A DNA stretch of 64,000 nt from Tetraselmis striata (Eukaryota > Chlorophyta > Chlorodendrophyceae > Chlorodendrales > Chlorodendraceae), in NCBI GenBank assembly GCA_006384855.1, contig VCJN01001573.1, positions 21,509-85,508 on the forward strand, read 5' to 3'. The number at the start of each line of letters is the position of its first letter. Within the stretch, counting starts at the first letter, position 1. A model generated the notes under the pieces. That model did no database searches, was not told where the DNA came from, and was given only the letters and a program-made list of their open reading frames with translations. Position numbers and translations under genes: made by a program. Positions 20,101 to 31,900 of the stretch are shown here, piece after piece.

Positions 20101-20969
20101 ACCCTAACGGGTTTCTCCCAGGGGGGGCCCCGAAAGGCGTCGCTCACCGTACGGGTACATGGTACGATGGCGGAAGACCGGCACCCTGCGCGGCAAAATT
20201 GCCGCGACTTTATTGCGCTGTGATGGTAGTGCGCTCGATGGACACCGAAATCACCAAGAAAAGGACAATCAGAAAGGCCCTTTATGTACATTCGTACGCT
20301 GATATATATTCGTACGTACCTCTATGACTGGCGGTACAGTACATCAGGAGTACATGCACCACATATATTATATACAGTACGACTGCGACGCCTGCTCGCT
20401 CTCCCCATCATATCTCCCGCGCCGTCATCCGCCGATATTTTAAATATGGCGGATGATGAGCATTATCGTCCGCGCGCCGCCTTTCGCGTGCTGCCCGCCC
20501 AGCGTGGCGGGGCGGGGGGGGGGGGGGGGGGGGGCAGCAATGCGCCTGGATCAGCACGCCGCCGCCGGTCATCCAGGAAGGAAGACAGCGGACTTCAAGA
20601 GCGGCAGCCGCTTTTCCGCGCGAGCAAATCCGTAGCACCGAGCACAACCTCGCCGGTTGCGGCATATCACGACCGAGGGTGTCGGGCTCCACATCATAAA
20701 TCACCGACTCGGGTGTCAACGGATCTTGGGTTCAGCGCGACCTCACTACGGCGATCTCGCAACACGCGTGCGACCCCATCCCTCCCGCCCACTCCCCTCG
20801 CCCTCCCGCCCGGTACGCGCTGCCTACGCGCAGCCACCCGCGGCGCCGCCAGCGATAGGCTGCCGCGCAGCCGCCAGTCGCCACCGACGCCACACGGACG
20901 CCCCCGGGCAGCCCCCGATTGACCCCCCCCCCCCCCCCCCCTCACCCCCCCCGGGCCTCCCAGTCGACC
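20101..20969. other. Intergenic region and probable promoter/5' UTR of the helicase-W2 gene
   Basis: It contains a family B repeat fragment (about 20235-20282), an AT-rich GATATTTTAAATATGG stretch (about 20435-20450) that could serve as a core promoter, a G-run of about 21 (20514-20534), and a C-run of about 18 (20924-20942) just before the start codon. No ORF here looks coding. Confidence 0.35.
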
Positions 20970-22626
20970 ATGGCCTTCGCCAAGGGGCTCCTCGGCCTGC
21001 TGCAGCGCCGCACGCAGCCGGCGATCAAGTGCTTCACCGAGCCTGCGGAGCAGCTCGCGGACGAGGACGCGCGCGCGCTGCTGGTTGACGGCGGCGCCGT
21101 ACTGGAGGCTGTGACAGTGAGGTGCGGCGGTGGCGGCTGTGTGTGAGGGCGGCGCGTAATACGTGTTGGCGGGGGGCGTCGGAGACCGGACGTGGTGCGA
21201 GGGGATGACCGGCCCCCCGGGGCAGGATCCCCGACGCCCCCTCTCTCAGGGTCGGTAGTAGTCTGCAGCAGTGGCCGGTGCAGACGGTGCGGCATGGCTG
21301 CGGCGGCGCCATCTGAGACAGGACCGCTGCCTGCCCCGTGCCCCTCCGCAGCTCCGTCGCCGACAGCGGCGAGAATGCGGCGCAGCTGACGTACCTGCAC
21401 ACGTGCCGCCTGCTGGCGGGCCTGCGGCGCACGCAGATGCGGCTGCTGGTGGTGCTGTCCAGCGAGTTTGCAGCGGCGCTGGCCGCCGGGGACGCGGCAC
21501 TGGCGGGCGGGGACGCCGACGCGGGCGGCGCCGCGCACGAGCTCGCGTTCCACCAGGGCCTGCTCGACATGGGCGCCGAGCTGCACTGGGCCGCCGGCAG
21601 CCAGCACGCCCTCATCCTGGAGCTCTACCGCAAGAACAAGGCGCAGGTCTGCGGCGTGCTCACCAACGACGCGTGCTACTTTGTGTACGGCGTGGAGAAG
21701 TTTGGATTCGTGAAGGACGTGCTGGTGGACCGCATCAGCACGACGCTCAACCTGTGGGAGTGCGAGGACTGGTGCTCCCCCACCTCCCCCCGCACCCCCG
21801 CTCCCCTATCCTGTGTACCTCAGTGCACATGCCCACCATAGCACTGGAATAAACTGTTTTGCGCCGTCCAGCCAGAGAATCTGTGCTCTATTCGCGATGT
21901 ATTATGATACATTTCCAGACAGGAATTTGTGCTTGTTCTCCACCCAGGGATAAACAACAATACCACATGCCGACCCCCAAGCGCGTTCACGAGCTGTGTG
22001 TATACATATAGTCTACGCGCATAAACATCTATAGCCGTGTTCATGTCCATCCATATCTGCATGTTTGTGGGCATGGGGGTCTGGCCTCTGAGCGGGTGGG
22101 CGCCTGTGTGTGCCCCCTCCCTGGCGGCCTCCCTCTGCAGCTGGAAGAACTGGCGCCTTGCAGTGGGCGGCCGCATGGGCGGGCTGAGCCCCCTGGAGCG
22201 CGCCCAGGTGGCGGCGCTGCTGGGCGCGCAGGCGCCGAAGGACGCGGTGGAGGCGCTGGGCGAGGATCTGGCGGGCGCCAGCCTGAGCGCCAAGCGCTCG
22301 CGTGGCGCGGACATCCTGTGCTCCCCCTCGCTGGCGGCCGCGATGGCGCTCAGCTTTGACGCCTCGGAGGAGCTGCCCATCAAGTTCTTCCAGGAGTGCC
22401 TCGGCCTCACCCGCTTTGCCGACAACGACCTGCAGGTGCGCGTGCGGATGCATGCGTGCGTACATGCGTTTGTGAGTGTGTGTGGCTGTCTGTCTGTGTG
22501 TGTTGTGTGCCTGTGTGTGTGTTGGGGGGGGGGGGGGGGGGGGGGGGGGCAACAAGGCATGGGTGCGCAGAAACATGGGGGCTCGCCCAGGGAGGCTGCA
22601 CCGTCTCGAGATCGTGCATCAAGCTG

Positions 22627-22664
<38 letters not shown>

Positions 22665-23069
22665 GCGCGCACCCCGGGGAACCTCCGCGGGAATAAGAAC
22701 ACTGCGAACGCGAAGCCGCCCTCCCCCTCAAAAGGCCAAACGTTTGGTTCAAGCGGAACTTGCGCCATCGTTTCTGCAGCTTGCATTTAAGCCCATTGGC
22801 ATGCTTATGTCACGGGACGTGATAGGCGTGCCGGCACCCGCCTTTGCACACGCGTGCAGACCGGCTGGCAGGCAGACACGCGTCTTAGCATGCGCGCACA
22901 CAGCCCGCGGATCTGCGGTAGCCCACCCAGCCGTGCGGGGATACATGCAAGGATGGCATTTCTTTGGCCTCCTTGTGCAGTACCCTTCTCAGTGGCTGCT
23001 TCCTCTTGCCACAACCTGCACACCGGTAGCAAGCAGGCGCCCGCACGTATGTGCATGCGTGTGCATGCG

Positions 23070-23137
<68 letters not shown>

Positions 23138-25751
23138 AGAGCCTACATACGAGTGATGGGGTGTCTATTGCCGCCGCACGTGTGCACTCTAGGGCACATG
23201 CTCAGGATATGTGTGTCCCCCGATGGGAACCGTGGTGCGCCATCGCGATCGCATATATGTCAATGGAACCGCCCGGGCGAGCGCTGTCCATGGAATGTCT
23301 TCGCGGGTGTACGTGCGGAGACGCGCCCGTAGGACCCGCACAAAAGCCTCAAATTGGGCGTGTGTGTGAGGTTCGGGAACGCTCGCTATAGTTCCGGTAC
23401 AAGTTTGTCTATGTTTGACCTCTGACAGGTAGGGCAGGTTCTCATCCTCTGTGTCCGCACTGCGGTGGCTCCTATGCATCGTTGAGCAAGGGGGTTATAG
23501 CGGACTATATGTGACAGCCACAGCTTGCCCACTATTGCCCCCGTGCCGAGTGAACCCCCTCCCCCCTCTCCGCAACCTCATTCTCCGCCTTCCCCCCAAA
23601 GAGCCATGCAGCGGTGCAACGCTCGTGAACTGACGCCGCCATGACCGGCCTCTGTCCCCCACGCCACGCAGGCGTTCCGCGCCTCGGTGGGCGGCCTCTT
23701 CGCCATGACCAACCTGACCAAGTCCAGCAGCGGCAAGCCGTGCGCGGCGGCGGCGCCCGCGGTGTCCGCCGACGTGCGCGGCACGCTGCTGCAGGGCGCC
23801 CCCGCGCCGTCGGTGGGCGACCTGCTGGTGAGCGCCTGCGGCCCTGCGGGAGCGCGTCCGGTCATGCATGCATGCGTGCCCCACCCTCGGCGGCCATGCG
23901 GGGACCGGACATGTCTCTGACCATCGACGGCCGTGTAGGGTTTAGGGGTTGTCGTAGGGTTTAAGGCATCGGGGTAAAACTGGGTTATGTGAACTTAGTG
24001 CGTTCAGAAACCCAAACCATCAAATATAGTTCAGAGCTGAGCCGACTTGCTGTCCCGCTCTGCCCCAAGCCACGGGTCTCCTAGGGTTCCTCTGGCCGCA
24101 ATCACTGACGCACTGTCCTCCCGCCCAGCGGCCGACACTGCAACTCAGCCCCCCTCTCCCCGCCTCTCCTCCCTTCCTGCCCCTTTACTCCTGTGCCGCC
24201 ACGAAGCGGCTCGCATCTAGCTTCCGATTCGCACACCATGCCATTACTATGTGGCCTCACCTCCCGGCCTCGCGATTGTTGCATATTTAGGGGTGTCATG
24301 TCGGGCTGCGTACCGGCAGTCACTGGGCTGACTGTGCTGGTGGTGCCGGCTGGGGCGGCAGGAGCCGACAGAGAGCAGCCCCCTGTATACGGAGGAGCAC
24401 GCGGGCGAGGCCAACTCTGGCGTGCTGGTGGAGGTGGGCAGCAGCCTGTCCGCGTCGGAGTGGAACGAGATGGACGACAAGGACATCATCTCCAAGACGC
24501 GCCACGGCGCCGGCTTCCGCATCATGCAGGCGCGCTCTGCCCTCCGCCAGCCCCCGCCCCCCCCCCCCCCCCCCCCCGGCCTCGCCTGATCGCACACAGC
24601 GCACCTCCTGATTGCGCGCGCCGGATGTCACCTGATGTGCTGCAGCTGACCCTGCCCCGGCCGCGCTCCACACACAGAAAATCCCAGTCTTCGACCCGCA
24701 GCCCAAGATGCCCACGCTGCCGTCCGCGCGCATCGACGAGGAGTGCGTGTGGCAGTACCTGTACGCCAAGCGCAAGACGGAGAAGGTGTGGAAGCGCGTG
24801 GCGGAGGCCACGTTCGCGGTGCGCTGGGCGGCGGCGCACGACAAGGAGTCGATGGACAAGAAGACCGCCTCGGAGCTCAAGGTCCGCGGGGGAGGAGCCC
24901 GCAGCAAGCACACATGCATGTGCACACATACATACATACATACATGCACATACGGGTGCCGGCGCGCAATACAAACGATGTGAACAAGAACCTGCCGTGC
25001 CAGCCAGAGGCCGATTTTGTAGCAGAACCAGAACGAATTCTCCAACAGTGAATATTCTTACAAAGTTATGCACAGGCTCAGTCTGAGGCTTATACTAAGG
25101 GTTTCTTATGGCTGCGTCTAATGGCACGAGTTCATACTCATACACACACTATAAATGTACCCATACAGGGTACATCCTCACGGGGATGCACTGTGATTGT
25201 TACTGAATGGGACCTGTCCATTTCATGCAGAAACTCACTGAGGAGTCGGTCATGGCCAAGGTGGACTCGCTGCGCGACTCGGCACGTGAGTCTTCCCCCC
25301 CTCCCTGCGCACCCCCGAGTTTTCTCTGCCACCCCCTCTTGCGCCCCACATCCAGATGCATCAGCACATGTTCCGTGCTGACCGACCCCGCGCACCCTCT
25401 CCGGCCCGCTGCACGCGACAGTTGCCAAGCGCACCAAGCAGTGGCTGCAGTACCTGCCCGGGAAGGATGTGGACGACATGCTGGCGCTACGCCGTGAGGT
25501 GCGCCGCTGCCTGCACGTGACGGCAGCGCACCACCCAGCAGCCCCCCCCCCCCCCCCCCCCCCCAAATTACCAATCAGCTGTGCCCGCCTGCCGCTGCCG
25601 CTGAGGATTCACCCGCTCCGGCTTGCAAATACAGGCGATCCTGCAAGGGCCGGACTCGGTGGCGTGGCGGGCGGCCGAGGCGTGCTGGAACCAGGCCAAG
25701 GCGCGCGACAAGGCCGCCGTGCTCAAAGCCATGTTCACCTGCGACAACAAG
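20970..25751 (+). other. N-terminal part of the helicase-W2 protein (exons 1-9)
   Basis: About 539 residues starting MAFAKGLLGLLQRR. Segments that look strongly coding include LLVVLSSEFAAALAAGD, HALILELYRKNKAQVCGVL, VYGVEKFGFVKDVLVDRIS, LPIKFFQECLGLTRFADND, RIDEECVWQYLYAKRKTEK and VAKRTKQWLQYLPGKDVDD. The join at 21771/22141 splits a codon (TG|C). No known domain is recognised. Introns in this part hold (GT)n tracts (22628-22660 and about 23070-23132), a G-run (22525-22549) and a family D repeat (23340-23445). Confidence 0.7.
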
Positions 25752-28700
25752 GTGCCCCTCCCCCCCCCCCCCCCCCCCGCCCCCTGTGATTCCACCCCTC
25801 CCACCGCGTGGGCTTTTGCTGCCCTCCTCTGTGGCGCTGGTCCACTGAGCCAGGGCGGGGCGGCTGCTGTTGGGTGCAGGCCGCGGCGGCGGGCCCGCCT
25901 GCACGCTACCCGCACCAGGAGGAGATGCTGCGCGAGATCCACCAACACATCTTGCGCGAGGAGTCCAGCAAGGTACTCCCCCCCCCCCCCCCCCCCCCTT
26001 CTTCCTTCCACCCCGGCTGCTCCAGGCGGATCACTCCTGCAACATTGACCCACGCTCCTGCTACTTCCACTGACTCCGCCGCTGCATTCACGACTCATTG
26101 TCGATGCAGATCGACCACTCACTGCCGCTGCAGATTGAGCTATCCACTCCAAGTGCGCCCCCTCTCTCCTTGCCCCCACCCAAAACAAAACAATCCAAAA
26201 AAATGCGAAGTAGATAACATGCCCTAACTCACTACAAACGCACGCATGATATGTCTAACACCTCCTCACTGGCCTCGCCAACCCGCAGCCGGCTCCGGAA
26301 AGACCTTCGCGGCGCTCATGCTGCACCTGCAGCTGCTGAAGGCCCACCACAGCGACGCGATCCTGGTGTACAGTGTGCCCACCAAGTCGGTGCTGAAGAC
26401 CGTCGGCCAGGCCTTTGAGGCGCACGGCGCCGTGTACTGGACAGCCGCCAGCGTGGGCGACCAGTTCCAGGTGCGCCGCCCCGTGGCCTCATGCCCAAAC
26501 ACATGCCACCACTTATCCAATGGCTCACCGACTGCCGAGTATCATTTGTTTGTGGCCGTGCACCGATCTCGTCATGAGTGTCTCTCTTGCCTCAATTATT
26601 TTCTGCTTTATGTATGTGACATCGTCATGTCGCCACATTTACACATGTAGTGCAACGTGCATGACACGCTTGTTGTGTTAGCAACATGGCAAACCATGTC
26701 ATCCTGACTGCGTTGTCATGCTTGGCCCCCTGGCAGATCCGCCGCCCCTACTCCATCCGTACCAAGCGCGGCGGCGGCAACGCCGGCACCTCCAGCATGG
26801 CCGACCAGCTGGCGGTCAACATGAAGGAGGGCAAGGAGAACAGCGACCGCGGCAATGGGCGCGTGGACGTCATCATTGCGGACATTGTGGCGACTGCGGG
26901 GCTCATGAAGACGGCGCACAAGGTGGGGCATGGCGGCCGGCAACGCTGCGCACGGCAATACATATACGGTATCATTTTATTGAGCTCGCCGGTCCCATGG
27001 TTTTGCACTATTGAGCCAGGGATTTATGTTCGATATTTTTCTTCCGCTTGAGAGACTTGACAAACATTAATATACCTCCAAAGCTTATATATGTACACAA
27101 AGCTTGGTGCTCCCGCTCCGTCTGCGCTGCAACATCGGCTGGGTAGAGACGCACTTGGCGAGGCTTTCTAGCGGCATGGACTCTGACAAATGACCCCACC
27201 TTCCCTGTTTTGCGCGGCGGCAGATCGAGCCCACCTCCCCTTTCCACGCCTCCAACATCGTGCTCTATTTTGATGAGCCCAACATGGGGGTGCACCTGAA
27301 CCCGAAGGTGAAGGACACGGTGGCGGCCATCCTCAAGTACGCGCCCTTCACCACTGTGCTCGCGTCGGCCACGCTTCCGCCCTGGAGCGCGCTGGACCCC
27401 TGGTGGCGCGTCGGCGGGCAGCCGGCCAGCCGCGCAATGATCACCCTGGTGAGCTTTCCCCCTTCCTCCGTAGACTCATATGCTCTCTCGTCTGCCTACA
27501 ACTGTGTCCTCCCTCCCTCATGATCAGCTTCCACCGCTCGTTGATACCAACCAGTAACTTGCGGCAACTTCGCACTGACGCGTCTGTCCCTCTCCTTGTT
27601 GAGCAGCTGCGTTTGTCCTGCCCCAGCTTTTGTCGCCATCTATAAAGAACCCCTCCTTCCCTCCGTATGCCTCCCGAAATTCTCACCCCCCCCCCCCCCC
27701 ACCCCCCTTTGGCCCCAAATGCAACAGGAGCCGTACGAGCTGCCGCAAGCGCATCTGGAGACGCTGGATGAGCTGCGGCAGGAGCTGCGGCAGGTCAACC
27801 TCCTGTCCCTGTTTGAGTCCCACGAGCAGTTCTGCGAGGTGGGCTCCCCCCCCCCCCCCCCCCCCCGCCATCGCCCCCCTCGGCCCTGGCTCTCCGCGTA
27901 TCCATTCTGGACAGGCTTTTTGTCCTCAATCAGTCTCATCTTCCTCCAGTCTCTGGGAGGGTAACCCATTTGATAAGCGCCAGGGTGTACCACTCACCGC
28001 CGCACCGAACCCGCGCAGGTGCTGCGCGACAACAAGCGGCTGCAGATCATCTTACTGCGCCACCTCAGGCCCGAGCAGGGGCTGGACCTGCTGGGCGCGG
28101 AGACCGACATGGAGCACACCGGCTTTGGCCTTGTTCACGGCGAGGTGGCCACGCTGAGGGAGGCGCTCGAGCAGAACTTTGCCAGCCTGGTTTGCCCCCG
28201 CCCTCCTCATCCCGTCCCTTAGGATATGCTTGGGGCGTGTGGGTAAAAGCGGGAGATCGGCCAATAGCAGCGCATTTGTCATCATTGCGCCTGTCGCATG
28301 CTGTTGCGCCTCGGCAATGACTGTTGTTGATGCTGCGGGCAGATGCACAACAAAGATCTGTGGGAGGAGCTGCGCGCCCGCTGGTCCAAGTCGGACACCA
28401 CGAAGGGCATCGACTCCAGCGGGCGCGGCCCCATCGCCGGCGTCATCTCCAAGTCTGGCATTACCATGGCAAGCGCCGCCGATGGGCCTGCGATGCCGCC
28501 GCCCTGTGCCGGTGACACGGGAGGGCGCATGCCCGATGTTGCATGGTTTCCTGACGCCCCCGCTCTTGTTATTCCACCCGGCAGATTGCCACTCCGAATG
28601 CGCGAACCCTGGCGTTGGAGCTGGCAGGCAAGACCAACGAGCAGCTCTGGGCGGAGCGCATGCACCGCCTCAACTCTGAGAAGTGCGCCCTACCACGTCG

Positions 28701-28891
28701 ATCCCTTTCTCCGCTCCTGCCGCATCGGCTCCAATGGTCTTACTTTCTAACCTCCTTCCCTTCCGCTATTCGGGTATTCGTATGTCCACTCCACGTTATT
28801 TGCGCCAATATGCCCAGAGTATTATGAGCGTGTCATGTACGGTACACTTAGAATGCCGAGAATTCCGTACTTAACTCATACATTTTGACTG

Positions 28892-28922
<31 letters not shown>

Positions 28923-31900
28923 AACTCCCACCTCCACACCTCCTTGTTTTCACAAGAGGCGTTAAACCATTATTTGTTTCTCGAACTCAGATTGTGTCTA
29001 TTTCCCGGTTTGTATCAGGATATGCCTGCGTGTGCATTGCTTGTGGCAGCTGCTGCAGTGCGGCCCATCACTGACCTGATGCAACCACACTGACCGCACC
29101 GCCCCAGGACCACTGCGGCACGGATGCACAAGGAGGCGGAGAAGGAGAAGGCGCGCCGCAAGAACGACGACGGGCGCGACGACGCGGGCGGTATCACCGG
29201 CTGGATCCGCCTGCGCGACGGCATCCAGGTGTCGCTGGCGGACGCCGACTCGGCCGACCAGGACGAGCTGCTCATGCTGGGCGCCGGCATTGCGTACAAC
29301 ACGGCCAGCGGGGCGTCCCCGCTGGTGCAACGCATGTACCAGCAGACGCTGCTCTCGGTGCGTGCCCCGGGACCGGTTGTGCGATGACAACACCCGTGTA
29401 CTGCCACGAGATGTACTGCAATGGCGCAGAGCATGTACCGCGGATCACAGGGCCTGCTGCCTCCCCAGAACTGGGCCAATCTGCTGAATACGGCCCGCAC
29501 GGCCAAACAATAATCAATTGTTTCGCACCTTCTCAGCGGAATTTGCATGTTGTATTCGTTGTATATTTTGTATTTATCCCTGGGGGGCGTACGGTGGTCA
29601 ATATTGGCAGTGAGTGGTCTGCAAGTTGTCACATGTTATGGCTGTGGGAAAGTGGGATGTATCCCGGCGGCCTTGCGTGATTGCGTCTGCATTCGGAGAT
29701 GGGTTTGATAACGTTTGTGATGTCCAGGTACGTACCATTATTGTTCAAATTGCCACACGTAGTTTTCGAGTATCGCGGCGCTGTGCACTGCTTATTCTGT
29801 TGCAGACTGATTGTTGTCAGAATGCTTCCCTGCTCCAAACCCATTAAATGCTCCGAAACCATTACGGACACACCTGGGGTTCTCCTTATCTCTTCTCTCA
29901 TATGCTGATGTACCCACATCTCTATTCTCTTCAAGTTGCACGGGAGTGCTGACTGGATCTGTACCGGTCATTGCAACACCGGCCACCCAACACCCGAATA
30001 CGCCCTGCTGCAGAATCAGCTGCCAGCAGGCACTTGTATTGTTTGGCAGCGCCGCGCGAAAGACATGGCAGCTTCTTTTTCTTCGCTGGTGCTGCCGAAC
30101 TGACCGCCTTACAATGGTGTATCCCTGCCACTCATGGCCGCCGCAGGTGCCGGAGAAGGTCATGACGCAGAGCAAAAAGCTGCCGCCCATCAACGTGCTG
30201 GTCGTGGACTATTCGTCCATTTACGGCACTGACTGCCCGGCCGTGGATACGCTAGTCATGACCAACGAGCTCGGCAAGGCGCTCACGTGGCAGGTCCGAC
30301 CCATCCTCGAGAACTATTCCACCGCCCCACTGACGCCCAACAGCACACGCCCGTAGATTCCATTGATTCCACGGGATTTCCATTTCGAATTATTTATGGT
30401 GATGGTACCTCGTATTGCTATACTCTTCCAGAACTGTGTTTCGCCTCGGTATGGGTACGGGTATCAGTACTGGAACCAGAATTCTGGAAGGTTGCGCCGG
30501 GTTACGACGCCCCTATGAAAATCGGGCTGACTTGCATGCAAGTTACAAGACTCTCGCTATAGTGCCGCTGTAGCTTCGTCTGCACTTGACCTCCGGCAGG
30601 CATCGCAGGCTCTCTTTTGCCCCCGGCGGTGTATATCACGGGGTATGTCAATGCCGTCAGCTCCCGGAGGCAGTTCCGTACTACCCACTGCGAGTACCGG
30701 CACCAGCACCTGTACATGTGAGAGAATGACCCCGCTGATGTCATGTCATACGACTACAGGTTTGTAATTCATGGAGGTTCAGGCAAGTACAGTTGTAATC
30801 CTTGAACGCCGTCGCGGCCATATTTCGATGGGATTCTAGAAGGTATCCGTATATGACGCCTGGTACCCAGCGCGCTACCAGGGTACCAGGTAGCTAATTA
30901 GCGCTATCTTATTCCACATGATCGCGAAAACTTCGAAGTTCTGGTACGGGTACTTGGGTACCCACGGTGGTACTATCACCACGACCCATAATGATTAAGC
31001 GCATCTGGGAATAATAATACATAGGGTGAGCATCCAGCAAGGCAGGATACTCGTATGAGTCCGGAAAATCAAAGGGAGGGCGGCATTAGTATTCCAAGCG
31101 TCGACTTCCCGTGCCGGGATGTCCATATATATATGGATCATGCATGTATGCATATATATCTGCATATATATGCATATATATATGCATGATCCATATATAT
31201 AACTACATATATATAACTACACATATATATTTATATATATGTACGCCATATAGCAGGATTTTTTAGAATAATTCTCTGGTACTGGTTGTTTTTCCTCTCG
31301 TACTGGTACGGTAGGCCTGCATCCATGAATGGCGGGATTAAAGTGGATTCCAGTGCTGATGCCACCAGTACGGGTACTTTTTTATGGTCCGAGTAATACT
31401 GTATGCTAAAACATAAGGGCGGTGCGTGCTTCACTCCGGACGAGTGACCTACGGCTACGGGTAGTCTGTATGATATATGAGCTAGCAGCAGAGGGCGATA
31501 TCAAGAAATCACGAAAAAAATGACGATCAGAAAGGTCCTCCTGTCTATATGATATATATACTTATACATTAGCTAGCAGCAGAAGGCGATATCAGGAAAT
31601 CACCAAAAAAAAGGACAAGCAGAAAGGTCCTCTACGCCGACTGCGAGGTGATATATCCATCAGACCCTGCAAGGGTTTCACTGCTGCCAGTCCTGTCCCG
31701 GGGGCAGAAAAATAAAAAATGATCCTTTGTGCTTGCTGTGTGCTGCTGCTGCTCATACCGGTGTGAATTACGCAAACGCCACTAACAAATCCACCGCTAC
31801 AGGCAGTACAAAAAGATACACACAAGCCGCTAAAGGAAGCCCGTACTTATCCCTGCCGCCTATCTCGCTCTATATGTATGGGTACCGGTATGTGTTTTTA

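Noticed and set aside
22037..23391. Long cysteine/valine-rich frames across 22.0-23.4 kb
   Set aside because: Read-through of (GT)n tracts and G-runs in introns. Only 22141-22435 is an exon.
23935..23968. Telomere-like TAGGGTTTAGGGG
   Set aside because: Only about two imperfect units inside an intron, too short for a telomeric tract.
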